The notes under the pieces were generated by a model. The model ran no database searches. It was not told where the DNA came from and saw nothing but the letters and a program-made list of their open reading frames with translations. Shown here in pieces: positions 46,902 to 56,948 of a DNA stretch of 64,000 nt. Every line of letters starts with the position of its first letter. The stretch's first letter is position 1. The stretch covers positions 1 through 64,000 of the forward strand of contig NZ_JACOFX010000002.1 in the NCBI RefSeq assembly GCF_014284125.1. Direction: 5' to 3'. A program made the translations under genes and the position numbers. Origin of the DNA: Undibacterium umbellatum. Lineage in GTDB: Bacteria > Pseudomonadota > Gammaproteobacteria > Burkholderiales > Burkholderiaceae_D.

Positions 46902-48008
46902 TTACTGGAATTTTTTTTCTATGGCCTGGATCATGCGTTCCAGGATTTCAAAGCTGGGTGGGTCGATGACATCCACCAGGGACGTGGGGGCCAGTAAATT
47001 CTTACGCTTCAAGAATTCACCAAAGTGTTCTGTGCTGGCCGTGCGGTAACCATATTCAGCAGCCAGTTTTTGCAATTCCACGTCATTCGCCAGAAACTCA
47101 CCAAGACGACGGCCGTTTTCATTGAAGGGGACAAGTATGTGCTTGGTGTAGATAGTCGGTTGCGGGTACAACAACACCATGTCGGCATTTGGCTTGGGGC
47201 GCTTCGATTGATATTCGAGAAACTGGCTTTCATAGATCATGACCAAAGGTGCCTTGCCCATACCCATGGTTGTGTAGTCTTCAAATGGCCCTGCACTGCT
47301 GGATTCCTGCAAGCCCTGGCGCAAAAACAGGGAAGACACAAATGGCAGGATTTTGTTAACTTGCTCATTATTGTCGACCACATTATTGTCGTTGACGACA
47401 TAGCTGGCCAGTGACAGGTACATCGCTGCGGAATTGGATTTCCTGACATCGGTAGAGCTGATCAGGATACTTTTTCCTGTGGCATAGGCAGCATTGTCCT
47501 TTAGTTCGCGCCAGCGCGTGCCTTTTTCGCTGAGGCTGAGCAATTTCTTCATGTCTATGATGAAGTAGGCGTCATTCACTTTTTTGACGATGCCCTCGCT
47601 TTCCAGTGTTGGGATCAGTTGCCCCCATGAGGCGATGGTCATGGGTGTAAAGAAAGTCGGGTAGACCTGTTTTGCCCTGGCCTTGTTTTGCAGGGCCAAC
47701 GCAGCTGGTGCGCCAGCGGGGAAGGCAAAGTCATAGCTGCTGAAATCGCGTGAAATAATTTCTCTTGAGCCCACTTTTTCGACTTTGACGCGAAAGCCTT
47801 TTTTTGCCAGGATTTCTATGACCCGGGGATCACTGAAATAAGATTCTTTCTCTGAACCTACCATACCCTTGATGTCGAGTATGGCGGCAGAAGCCAGTTT
47901 CGCAGCTTCTACCGCATGGTTTTTTTGATAGGAGGTATAAGTTGCAGCACCTATGCCCAATAGCAAGACCACAGCAAGCAGTGGTCCAAGTACACGTTTA
48001 ATTTCCAT
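46902..48008 (-). CDS. Membrane-anchored periplasmic-binding-like protein
   Basis: First gene of the four-gene operon. The 368 residues have an N-terminal membrane anchor (about 7-27) without a lipobox. The rest is a binding-protein fold: SSYDFAFPAGAPAALAL, TDVRKSNSAAMYLSLAS, MGMGKAPLVMIYESQFLEYQ and LLYPQPTIYTKHILVPF. Similar blocks occur in the N-half of the VWA fusion protein, so the two may have arisen by duplication. No ABC permease or ATPase is near, which argues against ordinary import. Confidence 0.75.
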   Translation of the reverse strand: MEIKRVLGPLLAVVLLLGIGAATYTSYQKNHAVEAAKLASAAILDIKGMVGSEKESYFSDPRVIEILAKKGFRVKVEKVGSREIISRDFSSYDFAFPAGAPAALALQNKARAKQVYPTFFTPMTIASWGQLIPTLESEGIVKKVNDAYFIIDMKKLLSLSEKGTRWRELKDNAAYATGKSILISSTDVRKSNSAAMYLSLASYVVNDNNVVDNNEQVNKILPFVSSLFLRQGLQESSSAGPFEDYTTMGMGKAPLVMIYESQFLEYQSKRPKPNADMVLLYPQPTIYTKHILVPFNENGRRLGEFLANDVELQKLAAEYGYRTASTEHFGEFLKRKNLLAPTSLVDVIDPPSFEILERMIQAIEKKFQ

Positions 48009-48188
48009 TAGGTAATATTCTCGGCATATTAATTTATTACACTGACATTATGCACATGGATTTATGACAGTTTCAAAACACGAAGGCTTATTTCATCAGT
48101 TTTCAACTGTTTTCTATTGCGTAGTTTCCACAATTGCCTGAATTTCTGGGGGCGTTAATTATGCGTCTCTGTTTCGCAAATGATTGCT

Positions 48189-48307
48189 TGTATTTATTCT
48201 GATACAGTGTATTTAAATGAATACACCGTGTCATTTTTTGTACAATACCGAGGCCATACTCTACACTGGCAGTGGGCAGTCGTTCTGATTGTATTGATTT
48301 CGATACA
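48189..48307 (+). promoter_or_regulatory. Three TyrR-box-like palindromes (enhancer sites)
   Basis: TGTATT-N6-GATACA at 48189-48206, TGTATT-N6-AATACA at 48208-48225 and TGTATT-N6-GATACA at 48290-48307 share one layout. It matches the TyrR/PhhR site pattern TGTAAA-N6-TTTACA with changed inner bases. They lie about 60-180 bases upstream of the sigma-54 promoter, the right place for an activator encoded downstream at 51545. Confidence 0.75.
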
Positions 48308-48368
48308 GTTATGCGTATTTTCTCTAAGATATCTTTGCAAGTAATTGAATTTATTCAATAATTTTTTT

Positions 48369-48384
48369 TGGCACAAGGATTGCT
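48369..48384 (+). promoter_or_regulatory. Sigma-54 promoter of the alr-dadA operon
   Basis: TGGCAC (48369-48374), five bases, then TTGCT (48380-48384) match the -24/-12 consensus closely, with the GG and GC pairs at the required ten-base distance. Transcription should begin about 12 bases later, roughly 30 bases before the alr start. The surrounding 48009-48424 contains no gene and is visibly AT-rich. Confidence 0.88.
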
Positions 48385-48424
48385 TCAACTAATCACGTTA
48401 GCGTTTGTGATGGAGTGGTGAAAT

Positions 48425-49528
48425 ATGATGCAAGTAGCTGGAAAAGCAGGTGCAGTTCTTCGTATTGATCTTAGGGCAATACAGGATAACTATCGCCTTT
48501 TGCAAGAATTATTAGGGACAGTGCAATGTGGTGCGGCTGTCAAGGCAGACGCTTATGGCTTGGGTGTGGTGCCTGTCGCACAGGCATTATTGGCCGCATC
48601 TTGCCGGCATTTTTTTGTAGCGCATCTGCAAGAGGCAATTGTCTTGCGGCCACATTTGCCAAAAGATGCCACGATCTACGTTATGCATGGTTCTCCGGTT
48701 GGTTATGAAGAAGAATTTCTGGAAAATCAATGCATACCAGTATTAAACAGTCTTGAGCAGATAAAATCCTGGCAGCAACTCGTTGCGAAAGCACAACGTG
48801 CCTTGCCCGCCATCTTGCAATTTGACACCGGCATGGCGCGCATGGGCTTGTCTGTTATTGAGTCAGAAGCATTATTTGCCACACCACAGCTTTTGGATGG
48901 CATCAATGTGCAATACATGATGAGTCATTTGGTCAGTGCAGAAGACCAGGCAAATCCCTTTAATCAAAAGCAATTAACTACCTTCAACACCTTGCGCGCG
49001 CGCATGCCAGCTTGCAAGGCAAGTCTGTCCAATTCTTCCGGCATTTTCCTGGGTAAAGATTTCCATTTTGATCTTGCTCGCCCTGGTGCTGCCTTGTATG
49101 GCGTAGCCCCTGTGGCTGGACAAGCCAACCCCATGCGTGCCGTAGCCTATCTGCAAGGCCGCATCATACAAACCCGTGAAATTCCGGCTGGCACTGGTGT
49201 TGGCTATGGATCGACCTGGCGCAGCAGCCAAACGACCCGCATAGCCACCGTCGGTGTCGGCTATGCCGATGGCTGGATGCGCAGCCTCAGCAATCGCGGT
49301 ATTGCTCATATTGCCGGCCAGGCCGTGCCCATGGTGGGCAATGTCTCCATGGATACCATCACACTGGATGTGACTGGCATTGCAGCAGAACATCTGCAGC
49401 CAGGCGCACTGGTAGAACTGATTTCTGCTGACAATACAGTGGACCAGGTGGCAGCACGTGCCAACACCATAGGCTATGAAATTCTGACCAGTCTGGGAGG
49501 CCGCTATGAGCGTACTTATAGCAATTAA
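48425..49528 (+). CDS. alr: Alanine racemase (catabolic context)
   Basis: This PLP enzyme interconverts L- and D-alanine. The 367 residues have the cofactor lysine in AVKADAYGLG (near 40), QFDTGMARMGL, LARPGAALYGVAP, and the catalytic tyrosine region VGYGSTWRSSQTT, then VGNVSMDTITLDVT. Together with dadA directly downstream and a sigma-54 promoter, it most likely serves as the DadX-type racemase that feeds D-alanine to oxidation. The ATG at 48425 follows a GGAGTGG site; the second codon is also ATG. Confidence 0.94.
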   Translation: MMQVAGKAGAVLRIDLRAIQDNYRLLQELLGTVQCGAAVKADAYGLGVVPVAQALLAASCRHFFVAHLQEAIVLRPHLPKDATIYVMHGSPVGYEEEFLENQCIPVLNSLEQIKSWQQLVAKAQRALPAILQFDTGMARMGLSVIESEALFATPQLLDGINVQYMMSHLVSAEDQANPFNQKQLTTFNTLRARMPACKASLSNSSGIFLGKDFHFDLARPGAALYGVAPVAGQANPMRAVAYLQGRIIQTREIPAGTGVGYGSTWRSSQTTRIATVGVGYADGWMRSLSNRGIAHIAGQAVPMVGNVSMDTITLDVTGIAAEHLQPGALVELISADNTVDQVAARANTIGYEILTSLGGRYERTYSN

Positions 49529-49540
49529 GCCTCCGCATGC

Positions 49541-49568
49541 CTGGCTACTTGCCTGAGCAAGTAGCCAG
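49541..49568 (+). promoter_or_regulatory. Perfect 12-bp hairpin between alr and dadA
   Basis: CTGGCTACTTGC pairs completely with GCAAGTAGCCAG around CTGA. No T run follows, so it is not a standard terminator. It may protect the alr message or tune the ratio of the two proteins. Confidence 0.55.
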
Positions 49569-49638
49569 AACAAACTAAGAACACAACAGACAAACAGATC
49601 AATCCATCAGTGAGCCAGCAGTAAGCCGGGAGAAAAAA

Positions 49639-50931
49639 ATGAAAATAGTTATATTGGGTGCAGGTGTTATCGGAACAGCGTCAGCGTATTACCTCGCCAA
49701 AGCAGGCCATGAAGTAACCGTTATTGAGCGTCAGCCTGCCGCTGGCCTGGAAACCAGTTATGCCAATGCAGGCGAAGTTTCGCCTGGTTATTCTGCTCCA
49801 TGGGCAGGCCCAGGTGTGCCGATGAAGGCCATCAAATGGTTGATGATGCAACACAGCCCGCTGGCAATACGTCCCAGCTTTGACCCGACCATGTGGCGCT
49901 GGGTCACGCAAATGCTGATGAACTGCACCAGCAAACGCTATGAAATCAATAAGGGCCGCATGTTGCGCATGGCTGAATACAGCCGCGATGTCTTGCAACA
50001 ATTGCGCAGCGATACCGGTATCAGCTACGACGAACGTACCCAGGGTACCTTGCAACTGTTCCGCAACCAGCAGCAACTGGACGGTGCAGAGGCCGATATC
50101 GCCATCCTCAAACGTTACGATGTGCCTTATGAAAAACTGGACAAGGCCGGTTGCCTGAAAGTGGAACCCGCACTGGTCAACGTGCAGGAAAAATTTGTCG
50201 GTGCCTTGCGCCTGCCGGGTGATGAAACCGGCGACTGCTTCAAGTTCACCCAGAGCCTGTCCAGATTCGCGCAAGAGTTGGGTGTCCAGTTCAAGTACGG
50301 CGTCACTATACAAAGACTGGTCAAGAGCGGCGATACCATCAGTTCTGTCATCACCTCCGAAGGTGAGATCAAGGCAGACTGTTTCGTATTGGCACTTGGC
50401 AGTTACTCCCCGATTCTCTTGAAAGAATTGGGCATCAAGATTCCTGTTTACCCTATCAAGGGCTATTCAATCACCGTCCCAATTACCGACGCACAAAAAG
50501 CGCCGGAATCGACGGTCATGGATGAGACCTATAAAGTCGCAATTACCCGCCTGGGCGACCGCATACGTGTCGGTGGTACGGCCGAAATCACCGGCTATAA
50601 CCTCGACTTGCGTGCAGACCGACGTGCCACACTGGAACATTCCGTGACGGATTTGTTCCCTGGTGGTGGCGACGTCAGCAAAGCCGAATTCTGGACTGGT
50701 CTGCGTCCAATGACGCCGGACGGCACCCCTGTCATTGGCCCTACACCTTATCGCAACCTGTACCTGAACACTGGCCACGGCACGCTGGGCTGGACCATGG
50801 CTTGTGGTTCTGGTCAGTTTATTGCTGATGTGGTTTCTGGCAAGCGCCCGGCTATTTCTACTGAAGGTTTATTCATGGACCGTTACGGCAGCGTCAACAG
50901 TCCAATTTTTATCCATAAGGAGTTGGCATGA
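49639..50931 (+). CDS. dadA: D-amino acid dehydrogenase small subunit DadA
   Basis: DadA oxidises D-amino acids, above all D-alanine, to 2-oxo acids and passes electrons to the respiratory chain. The 430-residue flavoprotein starts with the FAD-binding loop [23 protein letters not shown] (given as [14 protein letters not shown]) and has [18 protein letters not shown] and [13 protein letters not shown], all typical. It works with the racemase encoded just upstream. It overlaps the next gene by four bases. Confidence 0.96.
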   Translation: MKIVILGAGVIGTASAYYLAKAGHEVTVIERQPAAGLETSYANAGEVSPGYSAPWAGPGVPMKAIKWLMMQHSPLAIRPSFDPTMWRWVTQMLMNCTSKRYEINKGRMLRMAEYSRDVLQQLRSDTGISYDERTQGTLQLFRNQQQLDGAEADIAILKRYDVPYEKLDKAGCLKVEPALVNVQEKFVGALRLPGDETGDCFKFTQSLSRFAQELGVQFKYGVTIQRLVKSGDTISSVITSEGEIKADCFVLALGSYSPILLKELGIKIPVYPIKGYSITVPITDAQKAPESTVMDETYKVAITRLGDRIRVGGTAEITGYNLDLRADRRATLEHSVTDLFPGGGDVSKAEFWTGLRPMTPDGTPVIGPTPYRNLYLNTGHGTLGWTMACGSGQFIADVVSGKRPAISTEGLFMDRYGSVNSPIFIHKELA

Positions 50932-51491
50932 ATCCAATTGAAGAATTACTGTCATCAACCCAGGTCTTTTCTGATGCCAACCTGAATGCGCGGTTTTACA
51001 CCGCCATAGAATTACTGGCGCAAATTATGATGGTGATGCCGCGTACTGCGAATATCACCACGCTGGCACAGGCCACAGGCAAGACCCCACGTCTGATACG
51101 CTCGATATTGGCAACCCTGAGCAAGGACGCCCTGGTCAGCCGCGACAGCAAGGAAAAAGACGCCTGGCACTGCCGCGACTGCAATGGCATCATCACCCTG
51201 GCAGATGTTTATCGCTGCTTCGTGAATGCAGAAGAACGCGCTGCCGCCAAGGCAATCGAAAAAGCGGTTCAGGAAGAAGAGACAGAAGTGCCACAGGAAA
51301 GACGCAATACCCGTACTTCCAGCCAGCAAAGCGTGGACTTGTTGATGATGCAAGTTAAAATGACGCTCAATCGTGCAGTCTTGCAGCAACTGGAGCAATT
51401 TGACCTTGGCCGTTTGCGTGGCCTGGCTTCCAATAGTGCCTTCCGTCGCCAGCATGCCCGCCCACGTGGTTATATCCCGGAACCGTATTAA
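50928..51491 (+). CDS. Rrf2-like winged-helix protein
   Basis: The 187 residues contain a winged-helix part like Rrf2 regulators ([46 protein letters not shown]) and a WHCRDCNG cysteine pair in the wing. An acidic linker and a helical C-terminus follow. Rrf2 proteins often sense Fe-S clusters, but the usual three-cysteine cluster is not present. It overlaps dadA, so it is probably part of the D-amino-acid operon. Its target is unknown. Confidence 0.7.
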   Translation: MNPIEELLSSTQVFSDANLNARFYTAIELLAQIMMVMPRTANITTLAQATGKTPRLIRSILATLSKDALVSRDSKEKDAWHCRDCNGIITLADVYRCFVNAEERAAAKAIEKAVQEEETEVPQERRNTRTSSQQSVDLLMMQVKMTLNRAVLQQLEQFDLGRLRGLASNSAFRRQHARPRGYIPEPY

Positions 51492-51544
51492 TCAGGCTTA
51501 ATTCGGTCTAGTCAGACTTTCATCGTTTCATCACAAAGCAACGC

Positions 51545-53101
51545 ATGCGCATCAATATCCAGTTCAAGGACAGAGTAGGTATTGCCCACGAAATACTGGC
51601 AGTATTGGCGCGTCGAGGGCTCAATGTGGTGGCGGTTGAAGTTGATCCACCCAATATCTATATCGACAGCCCTGAACTGCTGGAGTTCATGCTCCCCTCA
51701 TTGCAGGCAGATTGCCAGTCTGTGCGTGGGGTGGGTGAAATCAAGGTGCTGGATGTCTTGCCCGGCATACGCAGGCGTCTCAATCTCGACACCATGATGG
51801 CCGTCATGGAAGACCCGGTGCTGGCGATAGATGCCAGCGGTCATATCGTGATTGCCAATTTCGCGGCTGCTACGGCAGCCCGCATGAGCGAAGCCAGCCT
51901 GTGCCAGCGCAGCCTGAATCAGGTGCTTGATGATGCCGGAATACAGGAAGAACTGGTCAGTTGCGGTTTCCGCCTGCCCAGTCGTGAAGTCAGCCTGAAC
52001 GGCGAGCCTTATTTCATGGATGTGACGCCGGTATCAGAGCCTCAGGGCGTCGATATTGCACATGGCCGCTCGGTAGGTGCTGTGTTGACCTTTCATGCGC
52101 CCACCCGCATAGGTGGGCGCCTGCATGCCCTGCAACATTCGGAAGGCAGTGGCTTTCATTTCATCATCGGTGAATCAGAACAAATCCGCAGTCTGAAAAC
52201 CAGGGCGGCACGTGTGGCTGTGGTCGATGCCCCTTTGTTGATCACTGGCGAAACCGGCACCGGCAAGGAATTGCTGGCACAGGCCTGCCACGGTGTAAGT
52301 GGCCGCAGCACTGCCGCCTTCCTGGAGCTGAATTGTGCAGCTTTACCAGAGAGCCTGGCAGAGAGCGAGTTATTCGGTTATATGTCCGGTGCCTTCACAG
52401 GTGCTCAGCGGGGCGGCAAACCTGGCCTGTTTGAAATGGCGGATGGTGGCACAGTCTTTCTCGATGAGATAGGCGAGATGTCGCTGTACCTGCAAGCCAA
52501 GCTCCTGCGCTTCCTGAATGATGGCAAGTTCCGTCGCATCGGTAGTGATAAAGAGGTCAAGGTGAATGTGCGCATCATTAGCGCCACTCACAGGAACTTG
52601 CGCAAGATGGTGCAGGAAGGCAGTTTTCGCGAAGACCTGTTTTACCGCCTGAATGTCTTGCATCTGGAAATGCCAGCCCTGCGCGAGCGGCCTGACGATA
52701 TTCTGCCGCTGGCCAGGCATTTCATAGAACGCGCCTGTACCCAGGCGCAAAAGCCAGTGTGTCGTTTGAATTCATCAGCCTGTGCGGCTTTGGTGTCTAA
52801 CCATTGGCCTGGCAATGTCAGGCAATTGCAGAATGTGGTGTTTCGCGCCATTACCATGTCGGATCAGCGGATTTTGGATGCTGTCGACCTTGATTGGGCA
52901 GAGGGTAGTATCACGGCAGAGGTGGTGAAGAGCGATACCACCGAGAGTTGGGAAATATCGGTGAACGCTTTCGAGCGCAGTTTGCTGGAAAGCCTGTATC
53001 CGCAATATCCGTCCAGCCGCAAACTGGCAACGCGCCTGGCAACTTCTCACTCGATGATTGCCACCAAGCTGCGCAAATACGGTATCCCGCAGAAACGCTG
53101 A
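51545..53101 (+). CDS. TyrR-like sigma-54-dependent activator
   Basis: The 518 residues have the TyrR/PhhR layout: an N-terminal ACT domain ([20 protein letters not shown]), a PAS domain ([16 protein letters not shown]), an AAA+ domain and a C-terminal helix-turn-helix ([24 protein letters not shown]). The AAA+ part has Walker [15 protein letters not shown], the sigma-54 contact loop [19 protein letters not shown] with an intact GAFTGA, and Walker [13 protein letters not shown]. Unlike E. coli TyrR, it can therefore activate sigma-54 promoters such as the one before alr. The ligand is likely an amino acid (inference from the ACT domain). Confidence 0.9.
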   Translation: MRINIQFKDRVGIAHEILAVLARRGLNVVAVEVDPPNIYIDSPELLEFMLPSLQADCQSVRGVGEIKVLDVLPGIRRRLNLDTMMAVMEDPVLAIDASGHIVIANFAAATAARMSEASLCQRSLNQVLDDAGIQEELVSCGFRLPSREVSLNGEPYFMDVTPVSEPQGVDIAHGRSVGAVLTFHAPTRIGGRLHALQHSEGSGFHFIIGESEQIRSLKTRAARVAVVDAPLLITGETGTGKELLAQACHGVSGRSTAAFLELNCAALPESLAESELFGYMSGAFTGAQRGGKPGLFEMADGGTVFLDEIGEMSLYLQAKLLRFLNDGKFRRIGSDKEVKVNVRIISATHRNLRKMVQEGSFREDLFYRLNVLHLEMPALRERPDDILPLARHFIERACTQAQKPVCRLNSSACAALVSNHWPGNVRQLQNVVFRAITMSDQRILDAVDLDWAEGSITAEVVKSDTTESWEISVNAFERSLLESLYPQYPSSRKLATRLATSHSMIATKLRKYGIPQKR

Positions 53102-53130
53102 GTCAAGTCAACTCCCCCAAAGTAATTGGC

Positions 53131-53310
53131 TTATTCAACCAGTGCTTCTGGGTCTTCAGGTAAATTGACTGCAGGAATAGTGTATTTCTCTTCAGCCCAG
53201 GCACCCAAGTCAATTTGCTTGCAGCGTTCAGAGCAAAAAGGACGCCAGCGGTTCGCTTCTTTCCATTCCACCTTGGTTTTGCAGGTGGGACAATCAACAA
53301 AAGTAGCCAT
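53131..53310 (-). CDS. yacG: DNA gyrase inhibitor YacG (zinc-binding)
   Basis: This 59-residue protein carries the family zinc site: CPTC near residues 7-10 and CSERC near residues 26-30, then [13 protein letters not shown]. YacG binds the GyrB subunit and inhibits gyrase in E. coli. It starts at ATG (complement of 53308-53310), two bases after the zapD stop. The yacG-zapD-coaE order is classic. Confidence 0.93.
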   Translation of the reverse strand: MATFVDCPTCKTKVEWKEANRWRPFCSERCKQIDLGAWAEEKYTIPAVNLPEDPEALVE

Positions 53311-53312
53311 GT

Positions 53313-54068
53313 TCAGAAATTACAGAGAGTCAGGTCAAACGGGATATCGTTTTCATAGGCCTTTGGCTTCATGTCGCCATCCTGGGACATAAAACGTATC
53401 CACAGCATATATTTATTCGCAGAGATTTCAGGTATGGCACCAAGTTCTTGCAAGACGTTGACGCGTAGCAACTGATAAACCTTGCCTTGCAGCATCTGCT
53501 GGTAACTGCCAGCCTGGGCAATGACTTTCGATGTCGAGCCAGATTCGCGCAACAGGCGCAAGACTACATTAATGGCATCAAACAAGGGGGCAATAGGGGC
53601 GAACCAGGCACTGATATCGGCGAAGCGTTTTTCTGCCGTATTTTTTTGCCAGGCGTGATAACTGGGCAGATCAAATTCACAGGCCCCACCGGGGATGATG
53701 GTGCGGCCGCGTATACTCATCAGCCATTCATTGTCACGCACGTTCTGTCCAGTCTTGCCTGTGCTGGCAACCAGGGCGCTACTGGCGCGATCAACATCGT
53801 CCAATACTTTGTCCAGCATCTCTGCCTGCACATTGGGATTGGATTTGAAACTGATGAGTGTATGTCTTTGTCTTTCGAGTTCTTGCAAGAGATCGGATTT
53901 GAGGTCGGCACGACCAGCGACTTCCAACATTTCGAAAATGGTGGCAAGGGCAACGTGATGCTGCATGGGGTTAGACTGATGTAAGAAAAACGTGAATTTT
54001 TCGTATAAGTCTTCCAGCCGCAATAACGTGCGAATACGCTCGTTAAAAGGGTATTCGTAAACAATCAA
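53313..54068 (-). CDS. zapD: Cell division protein ZapD
   Basis: ZapD binds the C-terminal tail of FtsZ and bundles its filaments. The 251 residues begin [22 protein letters not shown], with LFEKF-like helices, and contain [21 protein letters not shown] and [16 protein letters not shown], the family's C-terminal signature. Its partner FtsZ is encoded at 31134. Confidence 0.96.
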   Translation of the reverse strand: MIVYEYPFNERIRTLLRLEDLYEKFTFFLHQSNPMQHHVALATIFEMLEVAGRADLKSDLLQELERQRHTLISFKSNPNVQAEMLDKVLDDVDRASSALVASTGKTGQNVRDNEWLMSIRGRTIIPGGACEFDLPSYHAWQKNTAEKRFADISAWFAPIAPLFDAINVVLRLLRESGSTSKVIAQAGSYQQMLQGKVYQLLRVNVLQELGAIPEISANKYMLWIRFMSQDGDMKPKAYENDIPFDLTLCNF

Positions 54069-54205
54069 AATAGTTTCCCTGTCAAAATTTGGTGCTAATC
54101 AAAGCTGCACATGATTCTGAACCATACTGTGTGAAAATACAAACACCGCGTGCAGATTTCCATTATTTTTTTTGTAGGGAATTGTTGCTTTCGGCACGCA
54201 AATAC

Positions 54206-54820
54206 TTATTTACTGAAATCAGCAAGCTGCAGATACCGTTGATGCAGACGCAAAACCTCGTCCCGTATCTTTTTCAGATCACCGTCATTGTTAATGACAT
54301 CGTCGGCAGCTGTCAGTCTGTCTTGCCTGCTGGCCTGATTGCGCATGATGGCTGTTACTTCTTCCCTGTTTAACTGATTGCGCGACATGACGCGACTGAT
54401 CTGCGTCTCTTCATCGCAATCAACCACCAGAATGCGGTCAACCCGTTGTTTCCAGTTGCCAGATTCAACTAGAAGTGGAACCACGAAAATACGGTAATCA
54501 CCTTTGGCCTGTGCAGCTTCGCGTTCGGTTTCTGTGCGTATCAGCGGGTGCAGTATGGCTTCCAGTTTATGTTTTTGCTCAGTGTCGGCAAACACCAGTT
54601 GACGGATAGCGGCCCTGTCCATTGCACCTTGTGTAGTGATAAATTTAGGACCAAATTGCTCACGGATTGCGGGTATGGCCAATCCACCTGGTATTGTCAG
54701 TTGATGGGCAATCAGATCTGTATCAATGAGCGTCGCACCCAGCTCGGCAAACATATTGGCGATAGTGGTTTTTCCACTGCCTATGCCGCCTGTCAGGCCT
54801 AGTGAGAAATTGCCAGCCAT
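54206..54820 (-). CDS. coaE: Dephospho-CoA kinase
   Basis: CoaE adds the last phosphate in coenzyme A synthesis. The 204 residues have the P-loop [37 protein letters not shown] and [11 protein letters not shown]. The start at 54820 (MAGNFSLGL) lies inside the end of pilD, a 22-base overlap. Confidence 0.95.
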   Translation of the reverse strand: MAGNFSLGLTGGIGSGKTTIANMFAELGATLIDTDLIAHQLTIPGGLAIPAIREQFGPKFITTQGAMDRAAIRQLVFADTEQKHKLEAILHPLIRTETEREAAQAKGDYRIFVVPLLVESGNWKQRVDRILVVDCDEETQISRVMSRNQLNREEVTAIMRNQASRQDRLTAADDVINNDGDLKKIRDEVLRLHQRYLQLADFSK

Positions 54821-55698
54821 TGATTTGAGCTTAAATAAATATTCACAATGTCCTTGCCCCAAATCAGCGCAATCAGGCCCGCACCTGTCAAATAAGGGCC
54901 AAAAGACATTTCTGAGCTCCAACCCGTTTCTTTGCCCCAACCCATCTTCGAAAACACGATTTGTGTAATCCCTATGGCTGCACCAACGCAGCAAGACAGC
55001 ATAATAATGACAGGTAGCACCGTCCAGCCCATCCATGCACCCAAGGCTGCCAGTAATTTGAAATCGCCGTAGCCAAATCCTTCTTTGCCCGTCAACAGTT
55101 TATAAGCCCAAAATATCGACCATAGCGACAGGTAGCCTGCGCAAGCACCCAAAACCGCATCCTTGAGTGGGACGAAGTTACCATTTAGATTGAGCAGTAA
55201 ACCTATCCACAGCAAACTCAGGGTCAGGTCGTCAAGTAATAATTTGTGATCCAGGTCAATAAAGGTCATGGCGATCAGGAGCCAGACAAATATTACGGCA
55301 CCCATGCCAGCCACACCACTGCCAAAATGCCAGATCATGGCTGCTGACAGCAGGGCAGTCAGCGCTTCGACAAGGGGATAGCGGATGGATATTTTTGCCT
55401 TGCAACCCGTGCATTTACCACCAATCACGAGGTAGCTGATGACTGGAATGTTTTCCATCGCCGTGATCTGATGGCCGCAATGCGGACAGGCAGATCTGGG
55501 TAGCATGAGGTTGAATTTATCCTGATGCGGCAATGTTTCCTTACGTTGCTCAGCAACAAAATTATCTACTTCGCGCAAGTAGATTTTGGGCAAACGATAA
55601 ATCACTACATTCAAAAAACTGCCTATGAGCAGTCCCAATAGCCCGAAGGCTATTGTGGGCAAATAATCATGCGGCATTGCAAATAGTAGTACGTCCAT
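54799..55698 (-). CDS. pilD: Prepilin leader peptidase / N-methyltransferase PilD
   Basis: PilD removes the leader of type IV prepilins and pseudopilins and methylates the new N-terminus. The 299-residue membrane protein has [12 protein letters not shown], the zinc-type CPHCGHQI...CTGCKAKI pairs, and the two catalytic aspartates in [13 protein letters not shown] and [15 protein letters not shown]. It directly follows pilC. Confidence 0.96.
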   Translation of the reverse strand: MDVLLFAMPHDYLPTIAFGLLGLLIGSFLNVVIYRLPKIYLREVDNFVAEQRKETLPHQDKFNLMLPRSACPHCGHQITAMENIPVISYLVIGGKCTGCKAKISIRYPLVEALTALLSAAMIWHFGSGVAGMGAVIFVWLLIAMTFIDLDHKLLLDDLTLSLLWIGLLLNLNGNFVPLKDAVLGACAGYLSLWSIFWAYKLLTGKEGFGYGDFKLLAALGAWMGWTVLPVIIMLSCCVGAAIGITQIVFSKMGWGKETGWSSEMSFGPYLTGAGLIALIWGKDIVNIYLSSNQWLAISH

Positions 55699-56933
55699 TA
55701 TCCCGCAACCGAACCCATTTTGAAGATAGGCAAGTACATGGCAACCACCAGGCCACCAATGACCACACCCAGGATCACCATGATGATAGGTTCCATCAGG
55801 CTGGACATGGCCGCTACTGCTTCATCAACTTCGTCTTCATAAAAATCAGCTACTTTGCCTAGCATGGAATCAAGCGCACCAGATTCTTCACCAATGGCGA
55901 CCATCTGGGTGACCATGGGAGGAAACACATTGGCATTTTGCATTGCCACAGTCAAACTCGTACCAGTACTGACTTCTGTTTGAATTTTGATGGTGGCATC
56001 AAGGTAGACAGCATTACCAGATGCGCCGCCTACAGAATCCAGGGACTCAACCAGGGGGACACCAGCAGCAAACATGGTGGCGAGTGTACGAGTCCATCGG
56101 GCAATCGTTGCTTTTCTAATCACAGCACCAAAAATAGGCGCTTGTAATAACAATCTATCCATGGCCCGCTGCATACTTAATGAGCGCCTCCATGTCTGGA
56201 AAAAGAAGTAAACACTACCAAACGTGATACCAAAGATGAGATACCAGTATTCAACGAAAAAGTCTGAGATGGCCATGACAAAAAGGGTAGGTCCTGGCAA
56301 TTCTGCACCAAAACTGCTGAAAGCCTGCTTGAATGCAGGAACCACCCAAATCATGATGACGGCGGTAACGAGAAAAGCGATGGACAGAATGGCAATAGGA
56401 TAAGTCAATGCCGATTTGATCTTGGCCTTGATCGCCTGCGTTTTTTCCTTGTAAATGGCGAGGCGGGTCAGCAACTCTTCCAGAATACCCGCTTGTTCAC
56501 CAGCACCCACCAGGTTGCAGAATAGCGGGTCGAAATACAGTGGAAATTTACGGAAAGCCGCATTCAGACTGGTACCAGTTTCGACATCTCCACGGATATC
56601 CTGCAATAATTTTGAAACAGACGGATTGCTGTGGCCTTTGGAAACGATATCAAAGGATTGCAACAAAGGCACACCGGCCTTCATCATGGTTGCCAGTTGA
56701 CGGGTAAACAAGGTGATATCCTTGTCCGTAATTTTTTGGCCAGAGGTATAGTTTTTCTTCTTTAACTTGGTAACCAGGATGCCTTGCCTACGCAAGGTGG
56801 CGTTGACGATCGCTTCACCACCGGCGCGTGTTTCCCCCCTGACTACTTTGCCGTATTTGTCTTTGCCTTCCCAGGCGTACAGATGTTCTTTGATTTGTCC
56901 TGATTTTGCGGATTTTGACAGATTAGTTGCCAT
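55698..56933 (-). CDS. pilC: Type IV pilus inner-membrane platform protein PilC
   Basis: PilC (GspF family) sits in the inner membrane and connects the assembly ATPase to the growing pilus. The 411 residues contain two repeated halves, each with a membrane segment: RQLATMMKAGVPLLQSF and RTLATMFAAGVPLVESL. GEQAGILEELLTRLA and GEESGALDSMLGKVA are the matching second motifs. Three membrane segments in all. Confidence 0.96.
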   Translation of the reverse strand: MATNLSKSAKSGQIKEHLYAWEGKDKYGKVVRGETRAGGEAIVNATLRRQGILVTKLKKKNYTSGQKITDKDITLFTRQLATMMKAGVPLLQSFDIVSKGHSNPSVSKLLQDIRGDVETGTSLNAAFRKFPLYFDPLFCNLVGAGEQAGILEELLTRLAIYKEKTQAIKAKIKSALTYPIAILSIAFLVTAVIMIWVVPAFKQAFSSFGAELPGPTLFVMAISDFFVEYWYLIFGITFGSVYFFFQTWRRSLSMQRAMDRLLLQAPIFGAVIRKATIARWTRTLATMFAAGVPLVESLDSVGGASGNAVYLDATIKIQTEVSTGTSLTVAMQNANVFPPMVTQMVAIGEESGALDSMLGKVADFYEDEVDEAVAAMSSLMEPIIMVILGVVIGGLVVAMYLPIFKMGSVAG

Positions 56934-56948
56934 ATCATTATTCTCTTA

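Noticed and set aside
48194..48388. Minus-strand ORF of 64 codons upstream of alr
   Set aside because: It covers the sigma-54 promoter and the palindromic sites and has no homology signal.
53103..53300. Minus-strand ORF of 65 codons
   Set aside because: It is a shadow of yacG in another frame; the yacG frame has the zinc motifs.
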